NCBI RefSeq assembly: GCF_006439015.1
Contig: NZ_RCZG01000001.1
Coordinates: 744,001-808,000, forward strand
Source of the DNA: Mycolicibacterium hodleri
Lineage (GTDB): Bacteria; Actinomycetota; Actinomycetes; Mycobacteriales; Mycobacteriaceae
Length of the DNA: 64,000 nt
Direction: 5' to 3'
This document shows, piece by piece, positions 1 through 8,488 of this stretch; positions within the stretch are counted from its first letter, which is position 1; each line of letters begins with the position of its first letter. The notes under the pieces are model-generated. The model worked only from the letters and a program-made list of their open reading frames with translations, did not search any database and was not told where the DNA came from. The position numbers were made by a program, and so were the translations under genes.

Positions 1-228
1 GACGGTCGTCTTCCCAGACCCCGGTGAACTCATGAGGTTCAGGGCGCGAACACCGTTGGTCTCGAAGGCGGCTCGGTTGAAGTCGGCTCGGACGTCGTTC
101 TCCGCGAAGATCGACTCGAGCACGTCGACCCGTTGGGATCCGGTGTCGTAGCCGCTGTGATCCCCGTGCTCGTGATCGTGCTCGTGGCTGTGTTCGGTGC
201 CGTCGTCGTGACGATGAAACCTACCCAT
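1..228 (-). CDS. hypB: HypB, hydrogenase nickel incorporation GTPase (partial, N-terminal 76 codons)
   Basis: Reads from an ATG at 228 off the left edge of the window. The N-terminus is His/Asp-rich (about residues 5-23), the nickel-storing tail typical of many HypB proteins, and the visible part ends in the P-loop SPGSGKTT of the SIMIBI GTPase domain. HypB delivers Ni(II) to the hydrogenase large subunit together with HypA. Its start overlaps the hypA stop by 8 bp, so the two are translationally coupled. The remainder of the gene lies outside the window. Confidence 0.9.
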   Translation of the reverse strand, partial: MGRFHRHDDGTEHSHEHDHEHGDHSGYDTGSQRVDVLESIFAENDVRADFNRAAFETNGVRALNLMSSPGSGKTTV

Positions 229-598
229 GTTCAGTACCTTTCGACGACGTGACGACTTCAACCTCGCCGACCTCGATGGACGTGACCATGAACTCCTCGC
301 CGCGGATGACCTCCACGTCGGCGCTACCGCATCCGGGACAGGCAACCGAGAAGCGGGAAGCGATCTCCGCCTCCGCCCCGCACGACCGGCACGACACGGC
401 GCCGGCGACCAGTTGCAGTTCCAGCTCGGCATCCTCCATGCCCGCGAAGTCCCGCACCAACGTCCAACAGAACGAGAGCGAGTCGGGCACCACCTGACGC
501 AGCGCACCGACCTGGACGCGCACGACGTCCACGCGCCGCCCGGCGGCGTGAGACTTCACGACGCCGGCGATCGCTTGGCACAGTGACAGCTCATGCAC
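221..598 (-). CDS. hypA: HypA, hydrogenase nickel metallochaperone
   Basis: A 125-aa protein of normal HypA length starting at a GTG (598) that gives the conserved Met-His-Glu N-terminus needed for nickel binding. The C-terminal half carries the structural zinc site, CRSC near residue 70 and CPGC near residue 88. HypA hands nickel to the precursor of the hydrogenase large subunit. It is the first gene of a leftward hypA-hypB pair, divergent from hypF. Confidence 0.93.
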   Translation of the reverse strand: MHELSLCQAIAGVVKSHAAGRRVDVVRVQVGALRQVVPDSLSFCWTLVRDFAGMEDAELELQLVAGAVSCRSCGAEAEIASRFSVACPGCGSADVEVIRGEEFMVTSIEVGEVEVVTSSKGTEHG

Positions 599-808
599 GG
601 CGAATCACCGCGGGTCCGAATTCGTCGTCGATGGTGCGCACACTATTCCTCGTCCGCCGGCTGTGAGGGCGGAACCGACATGAAGAAGTGATGACGAAAG
701 TCCTTGTTTGATTGTTCTCGTCGCCGCGGGACTCCAGGTCTAGCCTGAAGTGACCAGGCCGTGTCTGCAGCCCATTCGACGCGGTTGGTGGCGCGGCTCG
801 GGAGGCCC
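599..808. promoter_or_regulatory. Divergent hypA / hypF intergenic region
   Basis: A 210-bp gap separates the outward-facing hypA and hypF starts and must carry both promoters. A TAGCCT at 741-746 resembles a -10 for hypF, which would leave a leader of roughly 55 nt ending in the Shine-Dalgarno GGGAGG at 800-805. I saw no convincing -35 or operator. Confidence 0.35.
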
Positions 809-3148
809 ATGAAACGTGTTCGGCGTGCGCCCGTCACGGCGGTGCGGTCGAGGCTCGACATCACCGGGGTCGTTCAAGGTGTCGGGTTCCGTCCTGCTGT
901 CGCTCGCATCGCCGACGCCCGTGGCGTCACCGGCTTCGTGTACAACGACTCGGGCTCGGTCCACTGCGAATTCGAAGGTGCCGCCGAGGAGGTCGACGGA
1001 GCTGTCGCCGACCTGCGCGACGCGCCACCGCCGATGGCGCGCATCGACACCATTCGGGTGACCGAGATTGCGCCGCAGGGCGACCGCGAGTTCTGCATCG
1101 TGGAGAGCACGTCCACCGGCGGCGCGCGCACGCTGGTGCCACCCGACATCGCGATGTGTGCCGACTGTCTGCGCGAGATGAACGACCCGGGCGACCGCCG
1201 GTACGGCCATCCGTTCATCACATGCACCAACTGCGGTCCGCGCTACACGGTCATCACCGATCTGCCCTACGACCGACCCGCCACGACGATGGCGGACCTG
1301 CCGATGTGCGAACGATGCGCCAGCGAGTACCGCGACCCCGGTGACCGTCGCTTTCACGCCCAAACGATCGCCTGCCCGGATTGCGGGCCAACCTTGACGT
1401 GGACGGGCCCCGGCGATGGCAAGGACCCGATCGCGGCGGCGGCCGCGATCATCGACGCCGGTGGCATCGTCGCGGTGAAGGGAATCGGCGGCTACCACCT
1501 GGCCTGCCGTGCGGATGCCGCCGGGGCGGTCGCCGAGTTGCGCCGTCGCAAATCGCGACCCGCCAAGCCCTTTGCGGTGATGGCTCCCCATCTGCCCGCG
1601 GCCCGTCGAATCGCCGAGATCTCCGACGCAGCCGCGGTGCTGCTGACGTCCCCGGCGGCCCCGATCGTCCTGGTTCCGGCACAACCTGGAGCAATGTCGG
1701 ACCTCGTCGCCCCTGGCCTGCTGGACGTCGGGGTGATGCTGGCCTACTCGCCCATCCATCACCTGCTCTTCGAACGGCTGGGGTCGGCACCGCTCGTCAT
1801 GACCTCTGCCAACGCAGGGGGATCGCCGATCGTCTTCCGTGGCGACGACCTCCACTGGATTGACGGGCTCGCCGACGGTGCGCTCACTCACGACCGCCCG
1901 ATCCACGTGCCGTGCGAGGACTCGGTGGTGACCGTGGACGACCACGGCGCAACGCTGCCGCTTCGCCGGTCGCGTGGGTATGCGCCGCTGCCGGTGTCCG
2001 TTCCCGCACCCGAGGGTGAAGCCCCGGTGATCCTGGCGACCGGCGGCGACCTCAAGACCACGTTCTGCTTGATGGCCTCCGATGGGCACGCGCACATGTC
2101 AGCCCATCTCGGCGACATGGCCGATCCACGGACGCAGGCGTGCTTCTCAGCCGGGCTCGATCACCTGGCCCACATGACAGATCGGCGTCCCGGGCTGATC
2201 GCCTGCGACATGCACCCGGGATACGCGACCACCCGCTGGGCAAACCGCCGGGGCCAGCCGATGCTGCGGATACAGCACCACCACGCGCACGCCGTCTCGC
2301 TGCTCGCCGAGCACGGACGTCTCGGCAGCCCCATGCTGGCGGTGGCCTACGACGGCACCGGATACGGCACCGACGGAACCATCTGGGGCGGTGAGTTTCT
2401 GGCACTCGTCGACCCGTCGCGGTTCACGCGCATCGGGCATCTGGGGCCATTCGCCCTGCCGGGCGGGGATGGGGCAGCGCGCCAGCCCGCGCGCATCGCG
2501 CTCGACCTGATGTGGAGGGCAGGCATCGGCTGGGATGCCGACCTGGCTCCCGTCGCTCACGTCCGCGCGGAGGGCCGGCACGTGCTGGCTCAGCAGATCC
2601 CGCGGGGCGTTGGCTGCGTCTCGACGACCAGCATGGGGCGGCTGTTCGACGCGGTGTCCAGCCTCTTGGGCGTCTGCCAGGAGGTCACCTACGAGGGGCA
2701 GGCCGCGATCGAACTGGAGCAGTTGGCGCGGGTGGGACGGCCGGGGCCCCCGCGGATCGACTTCGCCCTTCACGAGGGTGTCATGGACCCGACGCCGGTC
2801 ATCGTCGGGTTGGTGGACGGCATTCGTGCCGGAGTGGCGACCGCCACCCTGGCGGTGGCGTTCCACGACGCCGTCGTCCGCGCCACGGTTCGGGTCTCCG
2901 TCGAATACGCGCTCGCTACCGGGATTTCGACGATCGGCCTGACCGGCGGCGTCTTCGGCAATCGACTCCTGTTGGAAGGTATTCGAAACGGCCTGCAGGA
3001 CCGCGGGCTCGAAGTGCTCACCCATCGCCTCGTCCCATGCAACGACGGTGGGCTGGCGTTGGGCCAGGCCGTCGTCGCGGCGGCATTGCAACGAACCCCG
3101 AGAGAAGAAGGAAGTGGCTTATGTGCCTCGGAATCCCCGGCAAGATAA
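809..3148 (+). CDS. hypF: HypF, carbamoyltransferase for NiFe-hydrogenase cyanide ligand synthesis
   Basis: Makes the carbamoyl-AMP and transfers the carbamoyl group to the C-terminal Cys of HypE on the route to the active-site CN ligands. Domains in order: acylphosphatase (VQGVGFRP at residues 22-29), a double zinc finger with four CxxC pairs (about 100-175), a YrdC-like domain, and a Kae1-like domain with the HHHAH metal motif. The 779-aa length is typical. I chose ATG 809 because GGGAGG lies 4 nt upstream; a longer reading from GTG 761 adds residues unlike HypF. First gene of hypFCDE. Confidence 0.95.
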   Translation: MKRVRRAPVTAVRSRLDITGVVQGVGFRPAVARIADARGVTGFVYNDSGSVHCEFEGAAEEVDGAVADLRDAPPPMARIDTIRVTEIAPQGDREFCIVESTSTGGARTLVPPDIAMCADCLREMNDPGDRRYGHPFITCTNCGPRYTVITDLPYDRPATTMADLPMCERCASEYRDPGDRRFHAQTIACPDCGPTLTWTGPGDGKDPIAAAAAIIDAGGIVAVKGIGGYHLACRADAAGAVAELRRRKSRPAKPFAVMAPHLPAARRIAEISDAAAVLLTSPAAPIVLVPAQPGAMSDLVAPGLLDVGVMLAYSPIHHLLFERLGSAPLVMTSANAGGSPIVFRGDDLHWIDGLADGALTHDRPIHVPCEDSVVTVDDHGATLPLRRSRGYAPLPVSVPAPEGEAPVILATGGDLKTTFCLMASDGHAHMSAHLGDMADPRTQACFSAGLDHLAHMTDRRPGLIACDMHPGYATTRWANRRGQPMLRIQHHHAHAVSLLAEHGRLGSPMLAVAYDGTGYGTDGTIWGGEFLALVDPSRFTRIGHLGPFALPGGDGAARQPARIALDLMWRAGIGWDADLAPVAHVRAEGRHVLAQQIPRGVGCVSTTSMGRLFDAVSSLLGVCQEVTYEGQAAIELEQLARVGRPGPPRIDFALHEGVMDPTPVIVGLVDGIRAGVATATLAVAFHDAVVRATVRVSVEYALATGISTIGLTGGVFGNRLLLEGIRNGLQDRGLEVLTHRLVPCNDGGLALGQAVVAAALQRTPREEGSGLCASESPAR

Positions 3149-3405
3149 TCAAGATCTGGGACGAGTCGGGGACCAGAATGGCGACCGTCGACTTCGGCGG
3201 CACCACCAAGAAGGTCTGTCTGGCCTATCTTCCCGACCTCGAGATCGGTGAGTACACGATCGTCCACGCCGGTTTCGCGCTGAACCGCCTCGACGAGGAA
3301 TCCGCCAACAACACCTTGAAGATGTTCGCCGACCTCGGCCTACTCGAAGAGGAGCTTGCGGGCGTCCAGGCCTCAGCCGCGGATGAACACAGGGAGCCCG
3401 CATGA
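3121..3405 (+). CDS. hypC: HypC, hydrogenase assembly chaperone
   Basis: A 94-aa HypC/HybG/HupF-family protein beginning MCLGIPG, where the N-terminal Cys2 is the residue that holds the Fe(CN)2CO unit with HypD and contacts the large subunit. The gene starts inside the end of hypF (28-bp overlap, different frame), with a purine-rich ribosome-binding region GAAGGAAG just upstream, and ends in a 4-bp overlap with hypD. Confidence 0.94.
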   Translation: MCLGIPGKIIKIWDESGTRMATVDFGGTTKKVCLAYLPDLEIGEYTIVHAGFALNRLDEESANNTLKMFADLGLLEEELAGVQASAADEHREPA

Positions 3406-4517
3406 AGTACCTCGACGAATTTCGCGATCCCGTCGCCGCCCGGGTACTTGTCGACCAGATCAAGCGTCGAGCCACCCGCACCTGGACCATCATGGAAGTC
3501 TGTGGGGGTCAGACCCATTCGATCATCCGCAACGGCATCGACCAGTTGCTCGGTGACGCCGTCGAATTCATCCACGGTCCCGGTTGCCCGGTATGCGTCA
3601 CGCCGTTGGAGATGATCGACCGAGCGCTGGAGATCGCATCGCGCGACAACGTCATCTTCTGCTCGTTCGGCGACATGCTCCGCGTGCCCGGCAGTAAGCA
3701 GGATCTGTTCAGCGTGCGCGCACGCGGGGGTGACGTCCGCATCGTCTATTCCCCGCTGGACGCCACCCAGATCGCCGCCGACAACCCCGACAAGGACGTC
3801 GTGTTCTTCGGGGTCGGCTTCGAGACCACCGCACCGGCCAATGCCATGTCCGTGGTCCATGCCAAACGTTTGGGGTTGGAGAACTTCTATCTACTGGTGT
3901 CACACGTTCTGGTGCCACCTGCGATGACCGCCATCCTGTCCTCGCCCACCAACCGTGTGCAGGGGTTCTTGGGTGCCGGGCACGTGTGCACCGTGATGGG
4001 GACCTCCGAGTACGGCCCGCTGGTCGAGAAGTTCGGAGTACCCATCGTGGTGTCGGGCTTCGAACCGCTCGACCTGCTCGAGGGGGTGCGTCAACTCGTC
4101 GACCTACTCGAAGACGGCAAGGTCGAACTTCGGAACGCCTACCCGCGGGCGGTCAGCGATGCGGGCAACGTCGTCGCGCAGCAGACGTTGGACGACGTCT
4201 TCGTCGTCACCGACCGGCCGTGGCGCGGCATCGGCATGATTCCGAAGTCGGGGTGGACCCTGTCACCCCGCTACGCAGAGTTCGACGCGGAGAAGAAGTT
4301 CGGTGTCGGCCACATGCAGGTGCAGGAGTCGGCCGAGTGTCACAGCGGCGAGGTGTTGCAGGGCCTCATGAAACCCAACGAGTGTCCCGCGTTCGGCACG
4401 TCGTGCACGCCGCGCAGTCCGCTCGGTGCCACGATGGTGTCCAGTGAAGGTGCGTGCGCGGCGTATTACCAGTTCCGCAGGCTGGGCGTCACCGATCTGA
4501 GCGCGGCCAATGCCTGA
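3402..4517 (+). CDS. hypD: HypD, iron-sulfur scaffold for Fe(CN)2CO assembly
   Basis: A 371-aa HypD that assembles the Fe(CN)2CO cofactor in complex with HypC and HypE. The [4Fe-4S] and thiol-redox cysteines are visible: CGGQTH near residue 33, GPGCPVC near residue 60, and the C-terminal [18 protein letters not shown] and GACAAYY cluster. It overlaps hypC by ATGA and hypE by 8 bp, so hypC-hypD-hypE are translated as a coupled set. Confidence 0.95.
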   Translation: MKYLDEFRDPVAARVLVDQIKRRATRTWTIMEVCGGQTHSIIRNGIDQLLGDAVEFIHGPGCPVCVTPLEMIDRALEIASRDNVIFCSFGDMLRVPGSKQDLFSVRARGGDVRIVYSPLDATQIAADNPDKDVVFFGVGFETTAPANAMSVVHAKRLGLENFYLLVSHVLVPPAMTAILSSPTNRVQGFLGAGHVCTVMGTSEYGPLVEKFGVPIVVSGFEPLDLLEGVRQLVDLLEDGKVELRNAYPRAVSDAGNVVAQQTLDDVFVVTDRPWRGIGMIPKSGWTLSPRYAEFDAEKKFGVGHMQVQESAECHSGEVLQGLMKPNECPAFGTSCTPRSPLGATMVSSEGACAAYYQFRRLGVTDLSAANA

Positions 4518-5598
4518 GGTGACCATAGATCCGGCGGACTGGGTGTGTCCGCTACCGCTGCGGGAGACCAAGCGCATCATCATGGGTCATGGTGGCGGAG
4601 GCATCCTGTCCGAGGAACTCATCGAGAACCTGTTCCTGCCCGCGTTCGGCTCGGGGTCAGGGGCCGGTGGGCCGTCGCGGGACTCGGCGGTACTGACCGT
4701 GCCCGCCGGACGGATAGCGCTGTCCACCGACTCCTACGTGGTTCAGCCGCTGTTCTTTCCCGGCGGCAACATCGGGGATCTGGCCGTCAACGGGACCATC
4801 AACGACCTCGCGATGAGCGGGGCTCAACCCCTTGGTTTGACGGCCGGGTTCATCCTCGAAGAGGGGCTCGAGTTGGAGCTGCTCGGACGCATCGCCCAGA
4901 CGATGGGCAAGGCGGCTGACCACGCAGGTGTCGGGATCGTCACCGGTGACACCAAGGTGGTCGGAAAGGGCAGTGCCGATCAGCTTTTCGTCAACACCGC
5001 TGGTGTCGGGGTGATTCCGGACGGCGTGGACATCGGACCGGACCGGGTGCGGCCCGGGGACGACGTCGTCGTGTCGGGCAACGTCGGTGAGCATGGCGTC
5101 GCCATCATGAGTGTCCGCGAGGGAATCGACTTCGGCACGGTCGTCACCACCGACAGCGCTCCGCTACACGGACTGGTCGCCGCGATGCTGGCAGCCGACG
5201 GCCTCACCGGTACCAGAGGAGGTCGAATCCACGCGCTGCGTGATCCCACCCGTGGCGGTCTGGTCGCGTCCGTCGTCGAGATCGCCAGATCGGCAGGTGT
5301 CGGGATCGCGCTCGACGAGGGTGCGATTCCCGTGCCGGAGGCGGTCGCCTCGGCGTGCGGCTTCCTGGGTTTGGATCCGCTTCAGGTGGCGAACGAGGGA
5401 AAGTTGGTGGCGTTCGTCGACCCCGCCGCGACCGAAGCAGTCCTCGCAGCGATGCGCCAACACCCCGAGGGTGCGGGCGCCGCCGTCATTGGCCGGGTGG
5501 TCGCCGAACACCCCGGCATGGCGGTGGGGCGGACGTCGTTCGGCACCACGCGGGTGATCGAACGCGAACTGGGCGAACAGCTTCCGCGCATCTGCTGA
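4510..5598 (+). CDS. hypE: HypE, carbamoyl dehydratase for hydrogenase maturation
   Basis: A 362-aa AIR-synthase/PurM-like ATP-dependent enzyme that dehydrates the HypF-delivered carbamoyl group to a protein thiocyanate. The essential C-terminal PRIC motif is intact with the acceptor Cys as the last residue. The glycine-rich HGGGG motif near residue 33 and DPTRGG near residue 244 are the nucleotide-binding signatures. Last gene of hypFCDE, ending 3 bp from the stop of the convergent AraC-type regulator. Confidence 0.95.
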   Translation: MPEVTIDPADWVCPLPLRETKRIIMGHGGGGILSEELIENLFLPAFGSGSGAGGPSRDSAVLTVPAGRIALSTDSYVVQPLFFPGGNIGDLAVNGTINDLAMSGAQPLGLTAGFILEEGLELELLGRIAQTMGKAADHAGVGIVTGDTKVVGKGSADQLFVNTAGVGVIPDGVDIGPDRVRPGDDVVVSGNVGEHGVAIMSVREGIDFGTVVTTDSAPLHGLVAAMLAADGLTGTRGGRIHALRDPTRGGLVASVVEIARSAGVGIALDEGAIPVPEAVASACGFLGLDPLQVANEGKLVAFVDPAATEAVLAAMRQHPEGAGAAVIGRVVAEHPGMAVGRTSFGTTRVIERELGEQLPRIC

Positions 5599-5601
5599 GG
5601 C

Positions 5602-6669
5602 CTATCGGCGCAGGGTCTGCGACGGCGACTCGCCCCACCGCTTGCGGTACTCGCCGCCAAAGCTGCCAAGGTGGTGGAATCCCCAACGCTCGGCGACGGC
5701 GGTCACGGTGATGCCGTCGGCGGGGGTGGCGTCCATGAGCTCTTCGTGGACTCGCTCCAGGCGGCGTTCGCGCAGGTATGTCATCGGTGTCATGCCGAGT
5801 TGTTCGTGGAATCCGTGTTGCACGGCGCGCACACTCATGTGCACCGCATCGGCCACCGAATGCATGGTGATGTGCTCGGCCAGGTGGTCGTCGAGGTAAT
5901 CGATCGCTGCCTGTACCACCGCGCCACGCTTGTCCGCGCGCACGGGCGAGGTGAACTCCGCGTAGTGGTTGGAGGGCTGCAGGTGCAGCAGGCTGCTCAT
6001 CACGAGATCCTCGACGGCGCCGATGCCCTGCCCGCGTGCCACCAGCGAACCGGCGTGGAACACCTCGGTGTGGATCAGTTGCACGGCAGCATGCCAACGC
6101 ATCGCGGCTTCGCTGGTGAGGTCGAACTCGGGTTCGAATGCCAACGGATGCTGGAGGCTGCGGCCAATGACCCGGGTGAGGTAGGCGGCCATCGCCGGCT
6201 CCTCGATCCGGATGACCAGCTGAGGCGAGTCCAGATCGAGACGCATCGTCAGGGATTCGCCGGGGGTGCTCACCAACGAACAGATGCTGTTGGCCTCGAA
6301 GGTCTTTCCCCGATGGCTGGCAAGTGCGCTGCCGTTCATCGGCATGTGTACGGCGAAGTAGTCTCCGTGCCGCGGGATGTCGATCACGGCGGGCACGTGC
6401 AGGTCGAAGTACAGCATGCTGACATTGCGCAGCCGCACGCCGTGCATGCCGGCGGCGAAACCATCCAGGTGTTCGTCGGCGACGCGAAGCGTCAAGGGCG
6501 ACAACGCCTGGCCGATCAACTTGGCGGCCTCGCGAACGTCCTCGCTGTAGAAGACCTCGTTGCTGGTGAGCGCAGGCGGTACCCCGCGCGACCTGACCTT
6601 TCGGCGTACCGGATCGTCGGTATGGCTGACGTCGATGAAGCCGAGGCGTCTCAGTCGCGACATGGCCAT
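5602..6669 (-). CDS. AraC-family transcriptional regulator between hyp and huc
   Basis: A 355-aa protein with an N-terminal AraC-type sensing domain (about residues 30-230) and two C-terminal helix-turn-helix motifs (about 250-350), including MHSVADAVHMSVRAVQHGF and the family end signature WGFHHLGSFGGEYRKRWG. It lies between hypE and hucM, transcribed away from hucM, so it is the natural candidate for local control of the hydrogenase genes; that role is inferred from position only. Two in-frame ATGs (6669, 6663) are possible starts. The ligand is unknown. Confidence 0.88.
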   Translation of the reverse strand: MAMSRLRRLGFIDVSHTDDPVRRKVRSRGVPPALTSNEVFYSEDVREAAKLIGQALSPLTLRVADEHLDGFAAGMHGVRLRNVSMLYFDLHVPAVIDIPRHGDYFAVHMPMNGSALASHRGKTFEANSICSLVSTPGESLTMRLDLDSPQLVIRIEEPAMAAYLTRVIGRSLQHPLAFEPEFDLTSEAAMRWHAAVQLIHTEVFHAGSLVARGQGIGAVEDLVMSSLLHLQPSNHYAEFTSPVRADKRGAVVQAAIDYLDDHLAEHITMHSVADAVHMSVRAVQHGFHEQLGMTPMTYLRERRLERVHEELMDATPADGITVTAVAERWGFHHLGSFGGEYRKRWGESPSQTLRR

Positions 6670-6749
6670 CCTCCGCGGGAGGTGGCGGGCATAAGCTCAG
6701 CCTCGCCTAAGTCATCGACCACGTTCATGCCCTTGCGGCTCAATCTCGC

Positions 6750-6797
6750 TGCGCACCAGCGCATTGAAGTGTGCGCAATCCTGACAATATCTGCGTA
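6750..6797. promoter_or_regulatory. Candidate regulator-binding array upstream of hucM
   Basis: Three near-identical hexamers lie in the araC/hucM divergent gap: TGCGCA at 6750 and 6772 and TGCGTA at 6792, with start-to-start spacings of 22 and 20 bp, so all face the same side of the helix. The first two also sit in an inverted repeat (GCGCAC 6751-6756, GTGCGC 6771-6776). Phased half-sites like these suit an AraC-type protein. Function is inferred. Confidence 0.4.
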
Positions 6798-6867
6798 ATG
6801 GCGATAGGCGCAGCCACTTCAGAGAGCTAGCTTGTGAGCAGGGCCACATCTGAGGCACGGAGGCGCA

Positions 6868-7401
6868 ATGACAGCAAACGTTCGGGCTCTGGAATTGTCA
6901 CCGGCTGACCAGCTTCGCGAGAAGTTGGACGACCCGCGGGTGGCGGAATCGCTCAACAGTTTGCTCGAACACGCAGACCTGCTGGCGATCCTGGTCTCGG
7001 GCCTCGACGGACTGGTCCGGCGCAGTGACACGCTCAGCGACAACATCACGTCGGCAATCGGTGAGTTCAAGGGGGAGGCCAAGGGGTCCGTTCCCTCCAT
7101 GGAGTCGATGAAGGAGATGGTCGGAGGTCTTGCACAGAGCCTGGGGCCGCTCTTCTTCTCGCTCGTCGGGGCCGCACCCGCGATCAACGAGTTACTGGCG
7201 AAACTCTCCGATCCGGAGGCTACCAAGGTGATCGGGAAGCTTGGCGACGCGCTCGTCGAGGGCAAGGCGGCTGCCGACCAAAACCGAAATGGCTCAAAGG
7301 GTTTCTTCGGCATCCTTCGGACGGCCAAGGATCCCGACGTAGCGCGCGGTGTTGGATTCCTACTACAGGTGGCGAAGTCCTTCGGCAGACAGCTCAGATG
7401 A
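6868..7401 (+). CDS. hucM: HucM, scaffold and membrane-association subunit of hydrogenase Huc
   Basis: A 177-aa DUF1641-type protein directly upstream of hucS, the position of hucM in M. smegmatis. In the known Huc complex HucM oligomerises into a central stalk that links HucSL units to the membrane and guides quinone. Here I see a helical N-terminal part, a hydrophobic stretch around GPLFFSLVGAAPAINELL (about 92-109) and a basic C-terminal end. GGAGG lies 5 nt before the ATG. The assignment rests on position and the DUF1641-like look; sequence conservation in this family is low. Confidence 0.82.
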   Translation: MTANVRALELSPADQLREKLDDPRVAESLNSLLEHADLLAILVSGLDGLVRRSDTLSDNITSAIGEFKGEAKGSVPSMESMKEMVGGLAQSLGPLFFSLVGAAPAINELLAKLSDPEATKVIGKLGDALVEGKAAADQNRNGSKGFFGILRTAKDPDVARGVGFLLQVAKSFGRQLR

Positions 7402-7470
7402 CATTCAGCTCAGCAGATTGACCACGATCAACGAAGGCGTCGGCGACGTCGCCGCCGAGAGGAGTTCGGA

Positions 7471-8436
7471 ATGGCTTCGGTTCTGTGGTTTCAGGGAGGC
7501 GCGTGCAGCGGTAACACCATGTCGTTTCTCAACGCCGACGAGCCCAACGTCGTCGACCTGATCGTCGACTTCGGGCTTGACCTCATCTGGCACCCCTCGC
7601 TCGGACTCGAGCTGGGCAAGAACGCCCAGAAGGTGTTCAACGACTGTGCGAGCGGCGAACGGCCACTTGACATCTTCGTCTTCGAAGGCACGGTCATGGA
7701 GGCTTATGACGGACGCACCGATATGTTCGCCGATCGCCCGATGAAGGACTGGGTGACCGAGTTGGCCGGTGCCGCGCAGATCGTCGTGGCGATTGGTGAC
7801 TGTGCCTGCTGGGGCGGCATCCCGGCGATGGAGCCGAATCCGTCGGGTTCGACAGGGCTGCAGTTCCACAAGCGCGGCAAGGGCGGTTTCCTGGGGGCGG
7901 ACTTCAAGTCGAAGATGGGACTGCCGGTCATCAACATTCCGGGCTGCCCGGCGCACCCCGACTGGATCACTCAGATCCTCGTCGCGCTGGCCACCGGCCG
8001 CGCAGGCGATCTGACGCTCGACGAACTGCACCGACCCGAGACGTTCTTCAAGACGTTCACTCAAACCGGTTGTACCCGTGTGCAGTTCTTTGAGTACAAG
8101 CAGTCGACGATGTCCTTCGGCGAGGGCACGCGTACGGGCTGCCTGTTCTACGAGTTCGGTTGCCGCGGGCCGATGACGCACTCGCCCTGCAACCGCATCC
8201 TGTGGAACCGGCAGTCCTCCAAGACCCGTGCCGGAATGCCCTGCCTGGGGTGCACCGAGCCCGAGTTCCCGCACTTCGACCTTGCCCCCGGAACGGTGTT
8301 CAAGACGCAGAAGGTAAGCGGCATCATCCCGAAGGAAGTCCCGGAGGGCACCGACCACCTGACCTACATGGCACACGCTGCGGCCGCCCGCATCGCCGCC
8401 CCGCAGTGGTCGAAGGAAGACATGTTCGTGGTCTAG
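7471..8436 (+). CDS. hucS: HucS, small subunit of group 2a [NiFe] hydrogenase
   Basis: Carries the iron-sulfur relay from the active site to the outside of the dimer. The 321-aa protein starts directly with MASVLWFQGGACSGN and has no Tat signal, as expected for this cytoplasm-facing enzyme. Cluster-ligand cysteine candidates are C12, C111/C113, C159, C201, C224, C231, C240, C258 and C261. Huc of M. smegmatis, which this closely resembles from memory, uses three [3Fe-4S] clusters and oxidises atmospheric H2 without O2 inhibition. GAGAGGAG precedes the ATG. Same operon as hucM (69-bp gap) and hucL. Confidence 0.95.
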   Translation: MASVLWFQGGACSGNTMSFLNADEPNVVDLIVDFGLDLIWHPSLGLELGKNAQKVFNDCASGERPLDIFVFEGTVMEAYDGRTDMFADRPMKDWVTELAGAAQIVVAIGDCACWGGIPAMEPNPSGSTGLQFHKRGKGGFLGADFKSKMGLPVINIPGCPAHPDWITQILVALATGRAGDLTLDELHRPETFFKTFTQTGCTRVQFFEYKQSTMSFGEGTRTGCLFYEFGCRGPMTHSPCNRILWNRQSSKTRAGMPCLGCTEPEFPHFDLAPGTVFKTQKVSGIIPKEVPEGTDHLTYMAHAAAARIAAPQWSKEDMFVV

Positions 8437-8488
8437 CCGTGCGAAACACCGCTTGCCGCACCACTCGCCCCATCGGAAGGACCCCACA

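Noticed and set aside
740..2095. Long open frame antisense to hypF
   Set aside because: High GC produces long open antisense frames; composition is Arg/Gly/His-rich with no domain, and the hypF frame is certain.
2147..3091. Second long frame opposite hypF
   Set aside because: Same GC-driven shadow; no start signal and no family features.
7405..8487. Frame antisense to hucS
   Set aside because: Fully covered by the hucS coding sequence; no domain.
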